Positions 1 through 5,559 of a DNA stretch of 19,225 bases are shown here, piece after piece; the stretch's first letter is position 1, and the number at the start of each line of letters is the position of its first letter. The position numbers were made by a program, and so were the translations under genes. Source of the stretch: Verrucomicrobiota bacterium. GTDB lineage: Bacteria; Verrucomicrobiota; Verrucomicrobiia; Limisphaerales; UBA1096. The notes under the pieces were generated by a model. It was not told the DNA's origin and ran no database searches. It saw only the letters and a program-made list of their open reading frames with translations. The stretch spans positions 1-19,225 of the forward strand of contig JASLKI010000015.1 of the NCBI GenBank assembly GCA_030747575.1, read 5' to 3'.

Positions 1-376
1 CGGCCCACTTAGCCAAGTGCGCCTCCAGTTGGCCAAGGTCGGCGATCTGCGTCATCTCACCTCGGCGCTCCATCTCGCGATACCAGGCGAGCTGGCCCTG
101 CGTCTGTGCCCAGGCCTGTTCCGGCGAATGCCAGCCGGGCAACGGGTTGCCGCGCTTGGTATACCGGGCGATCTGCGTTGCAACGCACAGGCCGATGTTG
201 CCCCGGCGCATCTCCGGCAAGGAGACGGTGCCGCGGCCGCGATCCTTCTTGTCGGCTTGGCCGGCTTCGCGCCCGCGGATCTCGTCGAGCGGGCGAGACA
301 TGTCGCGGTTCCACTCGAGCGCGTTCATCGAGAGATCGAGGTGGGCATCAAAAATAAAGGGCGTGCTGTCGGGCAT
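1..376 (-). CDS. Membrane dipeptidase-type peptidase (family M19), N-terminal part
   Basis: The reverse strand is open from an ATG at 376-374 to the window edge (125 codons), and an in-frame TGA lies 36 nt upstream of that ATG. The product begins MPDSTPFIFDAHLDLSMNAL and continues with EWNRDM. The H12-x-D14 pair in DAHLDL matches the metal-binding His-x-Asp of the M19 (renal/membrane dipeptidase) family, and the following MNALEWNRD resembles bacterial M19 proteins. The family hydrolyses dipeptides with a binuclear zinc centre. No signal peptide is seen at this start, so a cytoplasmic enzyme is likely unless the start is wrong. The remaining metal ligands and roughly two thirds of the protein lie outside the window. 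The gene diverges from the isoaspartyl peptidase gene across a 109-bp spacer, and both act on small peptides. Family assignment is good; substrate is unknown. Confidence 0.8.
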   Translation of the reverse strand, partial: MPDSTPFIFDAHLDLSMNALEWNRDMSRPLDEIRGREAGQADKKDRGRGTVSLPEMRRGNIGLCVATQIARYTKRGNPLPGWHSPEQAWAQTQGQLAWYREMERRGEMTQIADLGQLEAHLAKWA

Positions 377-485
377 GGCATGCGCTTGGCCAAGCGGCTG
401 AGCGGCGGGTCAGTCAACGGCAGAACGCCCCGCCTGTGAAGCCTCGAGTTGCCAAGCAAGCCGCACTTGGCCAAGCTGGGCCGCG
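377..485. promoter_or_regulatory. Divergent intergenic spacer between the two peptidase genes
   Basis: This 109-bp spacer should hold promoters for both divergent genes. I see no clear -35/-10 pair. It contains a perfect 14-bp palindrome, CGCTTGGCCAAGCG, at 383-396 and another TTGGCCAA at 467-474, only 12 nt before the plus-strand start codon. They could be operators. The same octamer also occurs inside coding regions elsewhere in the window, so a general genomic motif is the simpler reading. Confidence 0.3.
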
Positions 486-1481
486 ATGAAAACCATTGCC
501 GTTGCCCTGCTGTTTTTCACCGCCATGACCACCCAAGCCGAGCCCGTTGCCATCGTCATCCACGCCGGTGCCGGCCGTATCGACCGGGACTCATTCACCC
601 CCGAGCGCGAGCGGCTGTACCACGCCACGCTCGAGCAATCGCTCCGAGCCGGGCACGCGATCCTCAAGGGCGGTGGCAGCGCGCTCGACGCCGTCGAGGC
701 GGCGATCGTCATCATGGAGGACGCGCCGGTGTTCAACGCCGGCAAGGGCGCGGTCTTCACCGCCGAGGGCAAAAACGAACTCGACGCCTCGATCATGGAC
801 GGCCGCGCGCTACAGGCCGGCGCGGTCGGCGGCGTGACCACGGTGAAGAACCCCATCCGCGCCGCGCGCGCCGTGATGGAACAGTCACCGCACGTCCTGT
901 TCACCAACCGTGGCGCCGAGAAATTCGCCAGCGACAACGAGCTCGAGATGGTCGATCCCAAATACTTCTTCACCGAGCGCCGCTGGAAACAGATTCAAAC
1001 ATGGCTCAAGCAGCAGGAAGCCAAGGCCAAACCACGCGCCGCCGCCGAGCCGGACCGACACGCCGACTACTTCAGCACCGTCGGCTGCGTGGCGCTGGAC
1101 GCCAAGGGCAACATCGCCGCCGGCACCTCCACCGGCGGGATGACCGGCAAGCGCTTCGGCCGCATCGGCGACTCGCCGATCATCGGCGCGGGCACCTACG
1201 CCGACAACCGCACCGCCGGCATCTCCTGCACCGGCCACGGCGAATATTTCATTCGGCACGCCGTCGCGCACGACATCAGCGCGCGCATCGCCTACAAGAA
1301 AGAAAGCTTGGCCAAGGCCGCGCGCGACGTCGTGCAAACCGTGCTCAAGCAGGCCGGCGGCTCCGGCGGCATCATCGGCCTCGATGCGCAGGGCAATGTC
1401 GTGATGGAGTTCAACACCAACGCCATGACACGCGGCTCCATCGGCCCGGACGGCATCCTCAAGACAGCGATCTTCAAGTGA
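486..1481 (+). CDS. Isoaspartyl peptidase / L-asparaginase (Ntn-hydrolase), exported
   Basis: This 331-residue protein belongs to the plant-type asparaginase/isoaspartyl peptidase family, which cleaves isoAsp-X dipeptides and L-asparagine after autocatalytic cleavage into alpha and beta subunits. Residues 1-18 form a signal peptide ending MTTQA, so the mature enzyme is probably periplasmic. IHAGAG is at 25-30, GGGSALDAVEAA at 62-73, and FNAGKGAVFT at 83-92. The cleavage site is S197-T198-V199-G200; T198 would be the N-terminal nucleophile, where E. coli IaaA has GTVG. GTSTGGMTGKR (213-223), R226 of RIGDSPIIG, and TGHGE (249-253) form the substrate pocket. Length fits the family. No Shine-Dalgarno sequence is visible before the ATG, but the signal peptide supports this start. 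An overlapping longer frame from 449 is out of frame and Arg/His-rich, and is a shadow. Confidence 0.93.
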   Translation: MKTIAVALLFFTAMTTQAEPVAIVIHAGAGRIDRDSFTPERERLYHATLEQSLRAGHAILKGGGSALDAVEAAIVIMEDAPVFNAGKGAVFTAEGKNELDASIMDGRALQAGAVGGVTTVKNPIRAARAVMEQSPHVLFTNRGAEKFASDNELEMVDPKYFFTERRWKQIQTWLKQQEAKAKPRAAAEPDRHADYFSTVGCVALDAKGNIAAGTSTGGMTGKRFGRIGDSPIIGAGTYADNRTAGISCTGHGEYFIRHAVAHDISARIAYKKESLAKAARDVVQTVLKQAGGSGGIIGLDAQGNVVMEFNTNAMTRGSIGPDGILKTAIFK

Positions 1482-1484
1482 ACG

Positions 1485-1498
1485 CGCCTTGCCAGGCG
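1485..1498 (+). terminator. Weak hairpin just after the isoaspartyl peptidase gene
   Basis: CGCCT-TGCC-AGGCG forms a 5-bp stem with a 4-nt loop, starting 4 nt after the TGA. A short TTTT run occurs about 10 nt later. Its position fits a terminator, but the stem is short and the T-run is poor, so this is a weak candidate. Confidence 0.2.
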
Positions 1499-1589
1499 GA
1501 AATCACTTTTCCACATACTTCGGCCGAAAACTGTGCTGGCAGAGCCCACGGAGCATTGGTAGCATTCACCTGAAAAAGGTACAAATTTT

Positions 1590-2189
1590 ATGAAAATAAT
1601 TCCTTTTCACATCATTACTGCTGCTCTGGTCGCAATGTCACCGATTGTTCGGGCCGAGCACAAGACACCCACGGTTGGTCTCTACGGACAATCCTTAAAG
1701 GCCAAGACTGAGAAGCCGGATATCTTTGGCCGAACCAAGACCACCTACCAGAGTCGGTACGGGCTCAAGGTAGGTACTTCGACAGCCGAGAAGACCGATA
1801 TCTTCGGCCGAACCAAGACCACCCACCAGAGTCGGTACGGGCTCAAGGTAGGTACTTCGACAGCCGAAAAGCCTGATATCTTCGGACGAACCAAGACCAC
1901 CTTCAAAGACAAGTCGTACAAGACACTGGGAACGACCGTGACCCAAAAGCCTGATATCTTCGGCCGCAAGAAAACTGAAATTAAAGACAAGTATGGCCGG
2001 GTGCTAGGAACGGCCGTTACTGAGAAGCCCGATATCTTCGGGCGCATTAAGACAACGTACAATGACAAGCACGGGCGCAAAGTGGGTTCAGCGACAACAG
2101 AGAAGCCGGATATCTTTGGCAACCGAAAGACTATCCACAAAGGGCACAACCCATTTAGCTTTTTCCAGAAGAAGGAAAAGAAAGACTAG
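1590..2189 (+). CDS. Exported basic protein of tandem 26-residue PDIFGR repeats
   Basis: A 199-residue protein I do not recognise. Residues 1-22 form a signal peptide (MKIIPFHIITAALVAMSPIV then RA), so it is exported. From residue 41 come five full 26-residue units and one partial unit, each starting [EQ]K-[PT]-D-I-F-G, followed by a Lys-Thr-rich segment and, in most units, Tyr/His-Gly-x-x-(V/L)-G-(T/S). The pattern of short hydrophobic positions with Gly suggests repeated beta strands or hairpins. The tail is strongly basic (QKKEKKD at the end). No cysteines, lipobox or known catalytic motif are seen. AAAAAGG at 1573-1579 is a plausible ribosome-binding site 10 nt before the ATG. A structural, surface or wall-binding role is possible but is only a guess. 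It lies between the peptidase gene and the LRR relic, in lower-GC DNA. Confidence 0.75.
   Translation: MKIIPFHIITAALVAMSPIVRAEHKTPTVGLYGQSLKAKTEKPDIFGRTKTTYQSRYGLKVGTSTAEKTDIFGRTKTTHQSRYGLKVGTSTAEKPDIFGRTKTTFKDKSYKTLGTTVTQKPDIFGRKKTEIKDKYGRVLGTAVTEKPDIFGRIKTTYNDKHGRKVGSATTEKPDIFGNRKTIHKGHNPFSFFQKKEKKD
1710..2165 (+). repeat. Tandem 78-bp repeats (five full, one partial)
   Basis: In-frame 78-bp units start at 1710, 1788, 1866, 1944 and 2022, with a partial sixth from 2100. Units 1 and 2 differ at only 4 of 78 positions by hand alignment, so they come from a recent tandem duplication. Units 3-6 are more diverged but keep the GATATCTT(T/C)GG core that encodes DIFG. Confidence 0.92.
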
Positions 2190-2215
2190 AGTAAAATTCA
2201 GCCTTTGAAGGCATA

Positions 2216-2332
2216 ATGAAACAATGGGGAGAGCTTGGCGAAGTCCAAGGCACCGGAAGCTCGGTTGAATTCACTGATTGGCGTGAAGCGCTTTTCCGGA
2301 AGCAATACTATCGGTTGAGGTTAGTGGAGTAA
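2216..2332 (+). pseudogene. Relic of the 3' end of a BspA-type LRR protein gene
   Basis: Reading from 2222 gives QWGELGEVQGTGSSVEFTDW, then REALFRKQYYRLRLVE and a stop at 2330-2332. This matches the last 36 residues of the LRR protein encoded at 3242-4801. An ATG at 2216 would give a 38-residue ORF, but it has no signal peptide or repeats, so it is best read as a leftover C-terminal fragment. Its reading frame is still open and most differences are conservative, so it is either recent or under some constraint. It ends 6 nt before the kinase ATG, and its GGAG (2326-2329) serves as the probable ribosome-binding site of the kinase. Confidence 0.75.
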
Positions 2333-2334
2333 TC
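2222..2334 (+). repeat. 113-bp direct repeat, copy 1
   Basis: Aligned by eye to 4691-4803, the two copies differ at about 12 of 113 positions and share an exact run of 41 bp. The copies flank the kinase gene and most of the LRR gene in the same orientation, about 2.47 kb apart. Confidence 0.9.
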
Positions 2335-2338
2335 TAAA

Positions 2339-3238
2339 ATGCCATTCTCAATTTTGGGCTTAGGTACGGTCGTCGTAGATCATCAGGTACGGTTGCAGTT
2401 GCTGCCTGAACCGGATACGAAAGCAGAAGTTCTTTCGGATTGTTACCAAGTGGGGGGTCCAGTGCCGACGTCTTTGGCGCTGTTATCTCGCTTTGGAGCT
2501 GAGACTAGCTTTATTGGCAAGTGGTCAACGGATGAATGGGGCAAGATGATTGAGTTGGATTTGAGTCGATCTGGAGTTAGCACCGGATCGGCATTGGTGT
2601 CACCCGCGGTTCGATCCGGGTTTGCGCATGTATGGGTGGAGGAAGAGACCGGGCGCAGGAGTATTGCTGCATATAGGGGAAGTCATTTAGTGGAATCAGG
2701 GGAGTTGGAGAGTGTTAATTGGGCAGCCTACCAAGCATTACATTTGGATGGTTGGTCGACAGAGGCTGCGATTGAAGCTGCACAACAAATGAAAGCTGCT
2801 GGCGGACGAATATCTGTTGATTTGGGATCACCAAAACCCAACTTGGAAACCTTGGTGGGATCGGTCGATTGGGTGAACTGCCCTTTGCGTTTGTTAGAAA
2901 CGCTTTACCCGGGGGAAAATATTGAGAAGGCGGGGCGTAGATTGATCGAGATGGGGGCGTCTGAAGTAACCGTGACTAATGGTGACGCTGGCGCGTGGTT
3001 GATTGGAGTGGACGGTGTGAAATATCAACGTGCATTCTCGATACAAGCAGTAGACACGAATGGAGCTGGAGACGTGTTCTCTGGGGCGATGATTTATGGG
3101 GCCTTTAGGGAATGGGGTCCGGAACAACGGTTGCGTTTTGCTTCGGCAGCGGCGGCGCTCAAGTGTTGTGCTGCCGGGAATCGAGAGGCCTTGCCAACTT
3201 TGAAACAGGTCGAATCATTCCTTTTGGAGCAGAACTAA
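2339..3238 (+). CDS. PfkB-family carbohydrate kinase
   Basis: A 299-residue protein of the ribokinase/PfkB family, which phosphorylates sugars or nucleosides with ATP. The N-terminal strand ILGLGTVVVD starts the fold. GGPVPTSLALLSRFG (39-53) takes the place of the usual GGxxxN sugar-binding segment. VTNGDAGAW (212-220) precedes the family signature DTNGAGDVFSGAM (239-251), where G242-A243-G244-D245 form the anion hole and D245 is the catalytic base. Length is normal. The absence of Asn in the GG(x)n segment is also seen in sulfofructose-kinase-like members, but substrate cannot be read from the sequence. GGAG lies 9 nt before the ATG. The LRR gene starts 3 nt after the stop, so the two are probably co-transcribed. 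Base composition is lower in GC than the peptidase genes to the left. Confidence 0.9.
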   Translation: MPFSILGLGTVVVDHQVRLQLLPEPDTKAEVLSDCYQVGGPVPTSLALLSRFGAETSFIGKWSTDEWGKMIELDLSRSGVSTGSALVSPAVRSGFAHVWVEEETGRRSIAAYRGSHLVESGELESVNWAAYQALHLDGWSTEAAIEAAQQMKAAGGRISVDLGSPKPNLETLVGSVDWVNCPLRLLETLYPGENIEKAGRRLIEMGASEVTVTNGDAGAWLIGVDGVKYQRAFSIQAVDTNGAGDVFSGAMIYGAFREWGPEQRLRFASAAAALKCCAAGNREALPTLKQVESFLLEQN

Positions 3239-3241
3239 CCA

Positions 3242-4801
3242 ATGCTCCAATTAAAAAACCTTTTAATTTCGACTTTTTCAGCGGCGGTTATGTTGCTTTT
3301 CGGTGGGGTCAATGAGGTTAATGGGGATCCTTTGACGTATGAAGTCATCGGAGACACCGTTACCATCAAAGATTGTAAAGAGACTGCCTCTGGAGAGTTG
3401 GTAATTCCCGCCACCTATGACGGAAAACCGGTCACCAGCATTGGGAGTTGGGCCTTCTGGAAATGCACCAGCCTGACGAGTGTGACGATACCAGACAGCA
3501 TCACCAGCATTGGAAATTTTACCTTCCATAGCTGCAGTGACCTGACGAGCGTGACGATTGGCAACAGTGTCCTCAATATTATGGCGGGTGCCTTTTTTCG
3601 TTGCAGCAGTCTAACGAGTGTAACGATTCCCGACAGTGTTGTAAGCATTGATAGAGGGGCCTTCATAGACTGCAGTGCTCTAACGAGCATTGAGGCGGGC
3701 AAAGGTAACGCCCAATATTCTTCTGAGGGCGGGGTTTTATTCGATAAACAAAAAACTGAGTTAGTTCTATTTCCTGCCGGGAAAAGCGGTCATTACACGA
3801 TCCCTGACAGCGTCACCAGCATTCTGGATCGTGCCTTCAATTACTGCCGTAACCTGTTCAGCGTGACGATCCCCGACAGCGTCATCAGTATTGGGGGGGG
3901 TGCCTTCGAAAGTTGCATTAGTTTGGCGAGCGTGACGATCCCCGACAGTGTCACCAGAATTGGGAATTTTGCATTCAATGACTGCCGTGATCTCGCGAGC
4001 GTGACGATTAGCAATAGTGTCACCAATATTGCGGAGGGCACTTTTTATATGTGCATCAATCTGACGAGTGTGACGATTCCCGACAGCGTCTCCAACATTG
4101 GGAATAGTGCCTTCAGTTGGTGCATTAACCTGACGGGTATCAATATTTCAGATAGCGTCACCAGCATTGATAGCTATGCTTTCTTGGGTTGCATTAGTCT
4201 GACGAGTGTTACCATCCCCAACAGCGTTACCAGCATTAGGGAAGGTGCCTTCAGTCGCTGCAGAGGCCTGACCAGTGTGACGATCCCCGACAGCGTCACC
4301 AGCATTGGGGAGAAGGCCTTCTATGACTGCCGTAGCCTTACGAACGTCACCATTCCTGACAGTGTTATCGGCATCTATAATAGCGCCTTCGAGGGCTGCA
4401 CTAGTCTGAAAAGAATTACTTTTAGGGGTGAGGCTCCCTTTTTTTGGGGGGCTAATGTGCTCAGCAACGTATCCGGTAACGCCAGAATATTTATCAACTC
4501 AGATGCAATCGCTTTTGGCGAAACATTTGAAGGGTTGCCTGTCATAATCTTGGAGGAATTAATAATTAGCACTTTCAGCAAATCCGCCGCGCCAAGAAGA
4601 CCCTTCAGCAAATCCGCCGCACCATTCTCCCTTAACTTCGAGAGTATATCGGGCTTAACCTACATAATTGAAGCTTCATATGACTTAAAGCAATGGAGCG
4701 AGATTGGCGAAGCCCAAGCCGCCGGAAGCTCTGTTGAATTTACTGATTGGCGTGAAGCGCTTTTCCGGAAGCAATACTATCGTTTCAAGTTGGTGGAGTA
4801 A
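3242..4801 (+). CDS. Exported BspA-type leucine-rich-repeat protein
   Basis: A 519-residue exported protein. A signal peptide covers residues 1 to about 28 (hydrophobic AAVMLLFGG). About 13 LRR_5/BspA units of 23 residues follow, over roughly residues 50-395, with the pattern AFxxCxxLTSVTIPDSVTSI. One unit is interrupted by an extended loop with GGVLFDKQKTELVLFPAG, typical of the family. The C-terminal region (about 470-519) reads SGLTYIIEASYDLKQWSEIG, then a FTDWREA...QYYRFKLVE segment. Domains of this kind end many verrucomicrobial surface proteins and may serve in sorting or anchoring (inference). A short duplicated segment, FSKSAAP, occurs before it at about residue 445. BspA-type LRRs usually mediate protein or surface binding. 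The gene is 3 nt downstream of the kinase, with GGAG 12 nt before the ATG. The ligand is unknown. Confidence 0.9.
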   Translation: MLQLKNLLISTFSAAVMLLFGGVNEVNGDPLTYEVIGDTVTIKDCKETASGELVIPATYDGKPVTSIGSWAFWKCTSLTSVTIPDSITSIGNFTFHSCSDLTSVTIGNSVLNIMAGAFFRCSSLTSVTIPDSVVSIDRGAFIDCSALTSIEAGKGNAQYSSEGGVLFDKQKTELVLFPAGKSGHYTIPDSVTSILDRAFNYCRNLFSVTIPDSVISIGGGAFESCISLASVTIPDSVTRIGNFAFNDCRDLASVTISNSVTNIAEGTFYMCINLTSVTIPDSVSNIGNSAFSWCINLTGINISDSVTSIDSYAFLGCISLTSVTIPNSVTSIREGAFSRCRGLTSVTIPDSVTSIGEKAFYDCRSLTNVTIPDSVIGIYNSAFEGCTSLKRITFRGEAPFFWGANVLSNVSGNARIFINSDAIAFGETFEGLPVIILEELIISTFSKSAAPRRPFSKSAAPFSLNFESISGLTYIIEASYDLKQWSEIGEAQAAGSSVEFTDWREALFRKQYYRFKLVE

Positions 4802-4803
4802 TC
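4691..4803 (+). repeat. 113-bp direct repeat, copy 2 (3' end of the LRR gene)
   Basis: This is the intact source-like copy: the last 36 codons of the LRR gene plus its stop and two further bases. It pairs with 2222-2334. The similarity ends within a couple of bases after the stop codon. Confidence 0.9.
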
Positions 4804-4905
4804 GGCGTTTCAATAAACTACTGAATTAAATCGCTTGTCCTCAAAGGCAAATTGTAGAGAATCCCCCCCCAACGTTCGGCATTCGGCCGACACATCTCCT
4901 TGGGT

Positions 4906-4980
4906 GGGCGAATGGCGCAGTGGTAGCGCAGCGGTTTTACACACCGTTGGTCGGGGGTTCGAATCCCTCTTCGCCCACCA
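4906..4980 (+). tRNA. tRNA-Val (anticodon UAC)
   Basis: A 75-nt cloverleaf with encoded CCA. Acceptor stem GGGCGAA/TTCGCCC; D arm GCGC-AGTGGTA-GCGC; anticodon stem GCGGT/ACCGT with loop TTTACAC, giving anticodon TAC (positions 34-36 after U33), which reads valine codons; T arm GGGGG-TTCGAAT-CCCTC with one G-T pair. It has discriminator A and terminal CCA. All stems close, so the gene should be functional. Confidence 0.95.
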
Positions 4981-4982
4981 TC

Positions 4983-5018
4983 CCTAACTCCGATATTATA
5001 AGTATCTTAAGAGTTAGG
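4983..5018. other. Inverted repeat just after tRNA-Val
   Basis: CCTAACTC (4983-4990) and GAGTTAGG (5011-5018) form a perfect 8-bp stem with a 20-nt AT-rich loop, 2 nt after the tRNA. It could be a processing or termination structure for the tRNA transcript. No T-run follows directly, so function is uncertain. Confidence 0.35.
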
Positions 5019-5079
5019 CGCTCTTCTGTTTCCTTCAAAAGCCATCCGTTTCATTGACAGTTCATTGACGTTTAGAAAC

Positions 5080-5460
5080 TCAAAAACTGGAATTGGATAC
5101 GATGCACCCCTCGAAAGCACCCCGTTCTCTATCACGATTACCTTGCCCCCTCCACATCCCCATCATTTCCATCCTCTCCTTCTGGCCATACGGCGAATGT
5201 TTTTCCATGTGAGGTTTAGCGGGCATTAAATCATCAATATTGCTCAAGTAGGTGCTGTAGGCCTTAAGCGTGACCAGTACCACTACGTTGTCGCCGATAG
5301 GAATGAATCCAAGCCGTTCGTAGAGACGCATCAAGCGGTTCCGCGAACCAGCAATGGGCGCGAGCATCTTCGAAGAAATTGCGCGACTGATATAAAAATG
5401 GCGTTTGTAACCTGTTGGGAAATTGTGAATAAGTCCCAATGGACACTTTTTTATGAATGA
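5080..5460 (-). pseudogene. Possible decayed acetyltransferase-like ORF
   Basis: The minus strand is open from about 5478 to a TGA at 5082-5080, with no good ATG start. It contains RLMRLYERLGFIPIGDN, which resembles the C-terminal 'YERLGF' strand-helix region of GNAT-type N-acyltransferases. An in-frame ATG at 5523-5521 is followed after 14 codons by a TAA (5481-5479). This could be a nonsense mutation in an older gene. The rest of the product shows no conserved core (no clear acetyl-CoA binding R/Q-x-x-G-x-G/A). It may be a gene fragment or simply a chance frame. It is convergent with the tRNA and divergent from the secretin gene. Confidence 0.22.
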
Positions 5461-5559
5461 ACGTAGAATCAGCTCCGTTTAGTTGGAATTGCCGAGGCTT
5501 GTTATCGAGGCGGTTTCTACCATGATAGCTTATCAACAAAAATAAATAATTATTAAATC

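Larger units (their letters stand above)
4981..5559. other. 579-bp stretch without a supported gene
   Basis: Between tRNA-Val and the giant secretin gene I see the tRNA-proximal inverted repeat, a short direct repeat TTCATTGAC (5050-5058 and 5061-5069), and the doubtful minus-strand GNAT-like remnant. The last 30 bp before the secretin start are very AT-rich (AATAATTATT palindrome near 5547). The promoter of the secretin operon should lie here, but I cannot identify convincing -35/-10 boxes or a Shine-Dalgarno sequence. Confidence 0.6.

Noticed and set aside
449..1573. 374-codon open frame overlapping the isoaspartyl peptidase gene in another frame
   Set aside because: It is Arg/His/Pro-rich with no recognisable domain. 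The 486-1481 frame has a signal peptide, catalytic Thr and family motifs. Long false frames are common in GC-rich genes.
1745..2149. Minus-strand repetitive ORF opposite the PDIFGR repeats
   Set aside because: Its repeats mirror the plus-strand tandem repeat. The plus frame has a signal peptide and ribosome-binding site.
1710..2165. CRISPR-like array
   Set aside because: The 78-bp units are contiguous coding repeats without spacers.
3112..3315. 67-codon plus-strand ORF across the kinase-LRR junction
   Set aside because: It overlaps the end of the kinase and the start of the LRR gene in another frame. Both flanking genes have clear families and ribosome-binding sites.
4906..4980. tRNA-Val as an attachment site for an integrated element
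   Set aside because: No second copy of the tRNA 3' end and no integrase gene are present in the window.
5264..5539. 91-codon minus-strand ORF starting with ATG before the secretin gene
   Set aside because: It has no recognisable motif. The overlapping frame with YERLGF is the only one with any family resemblance, and even that is weak.
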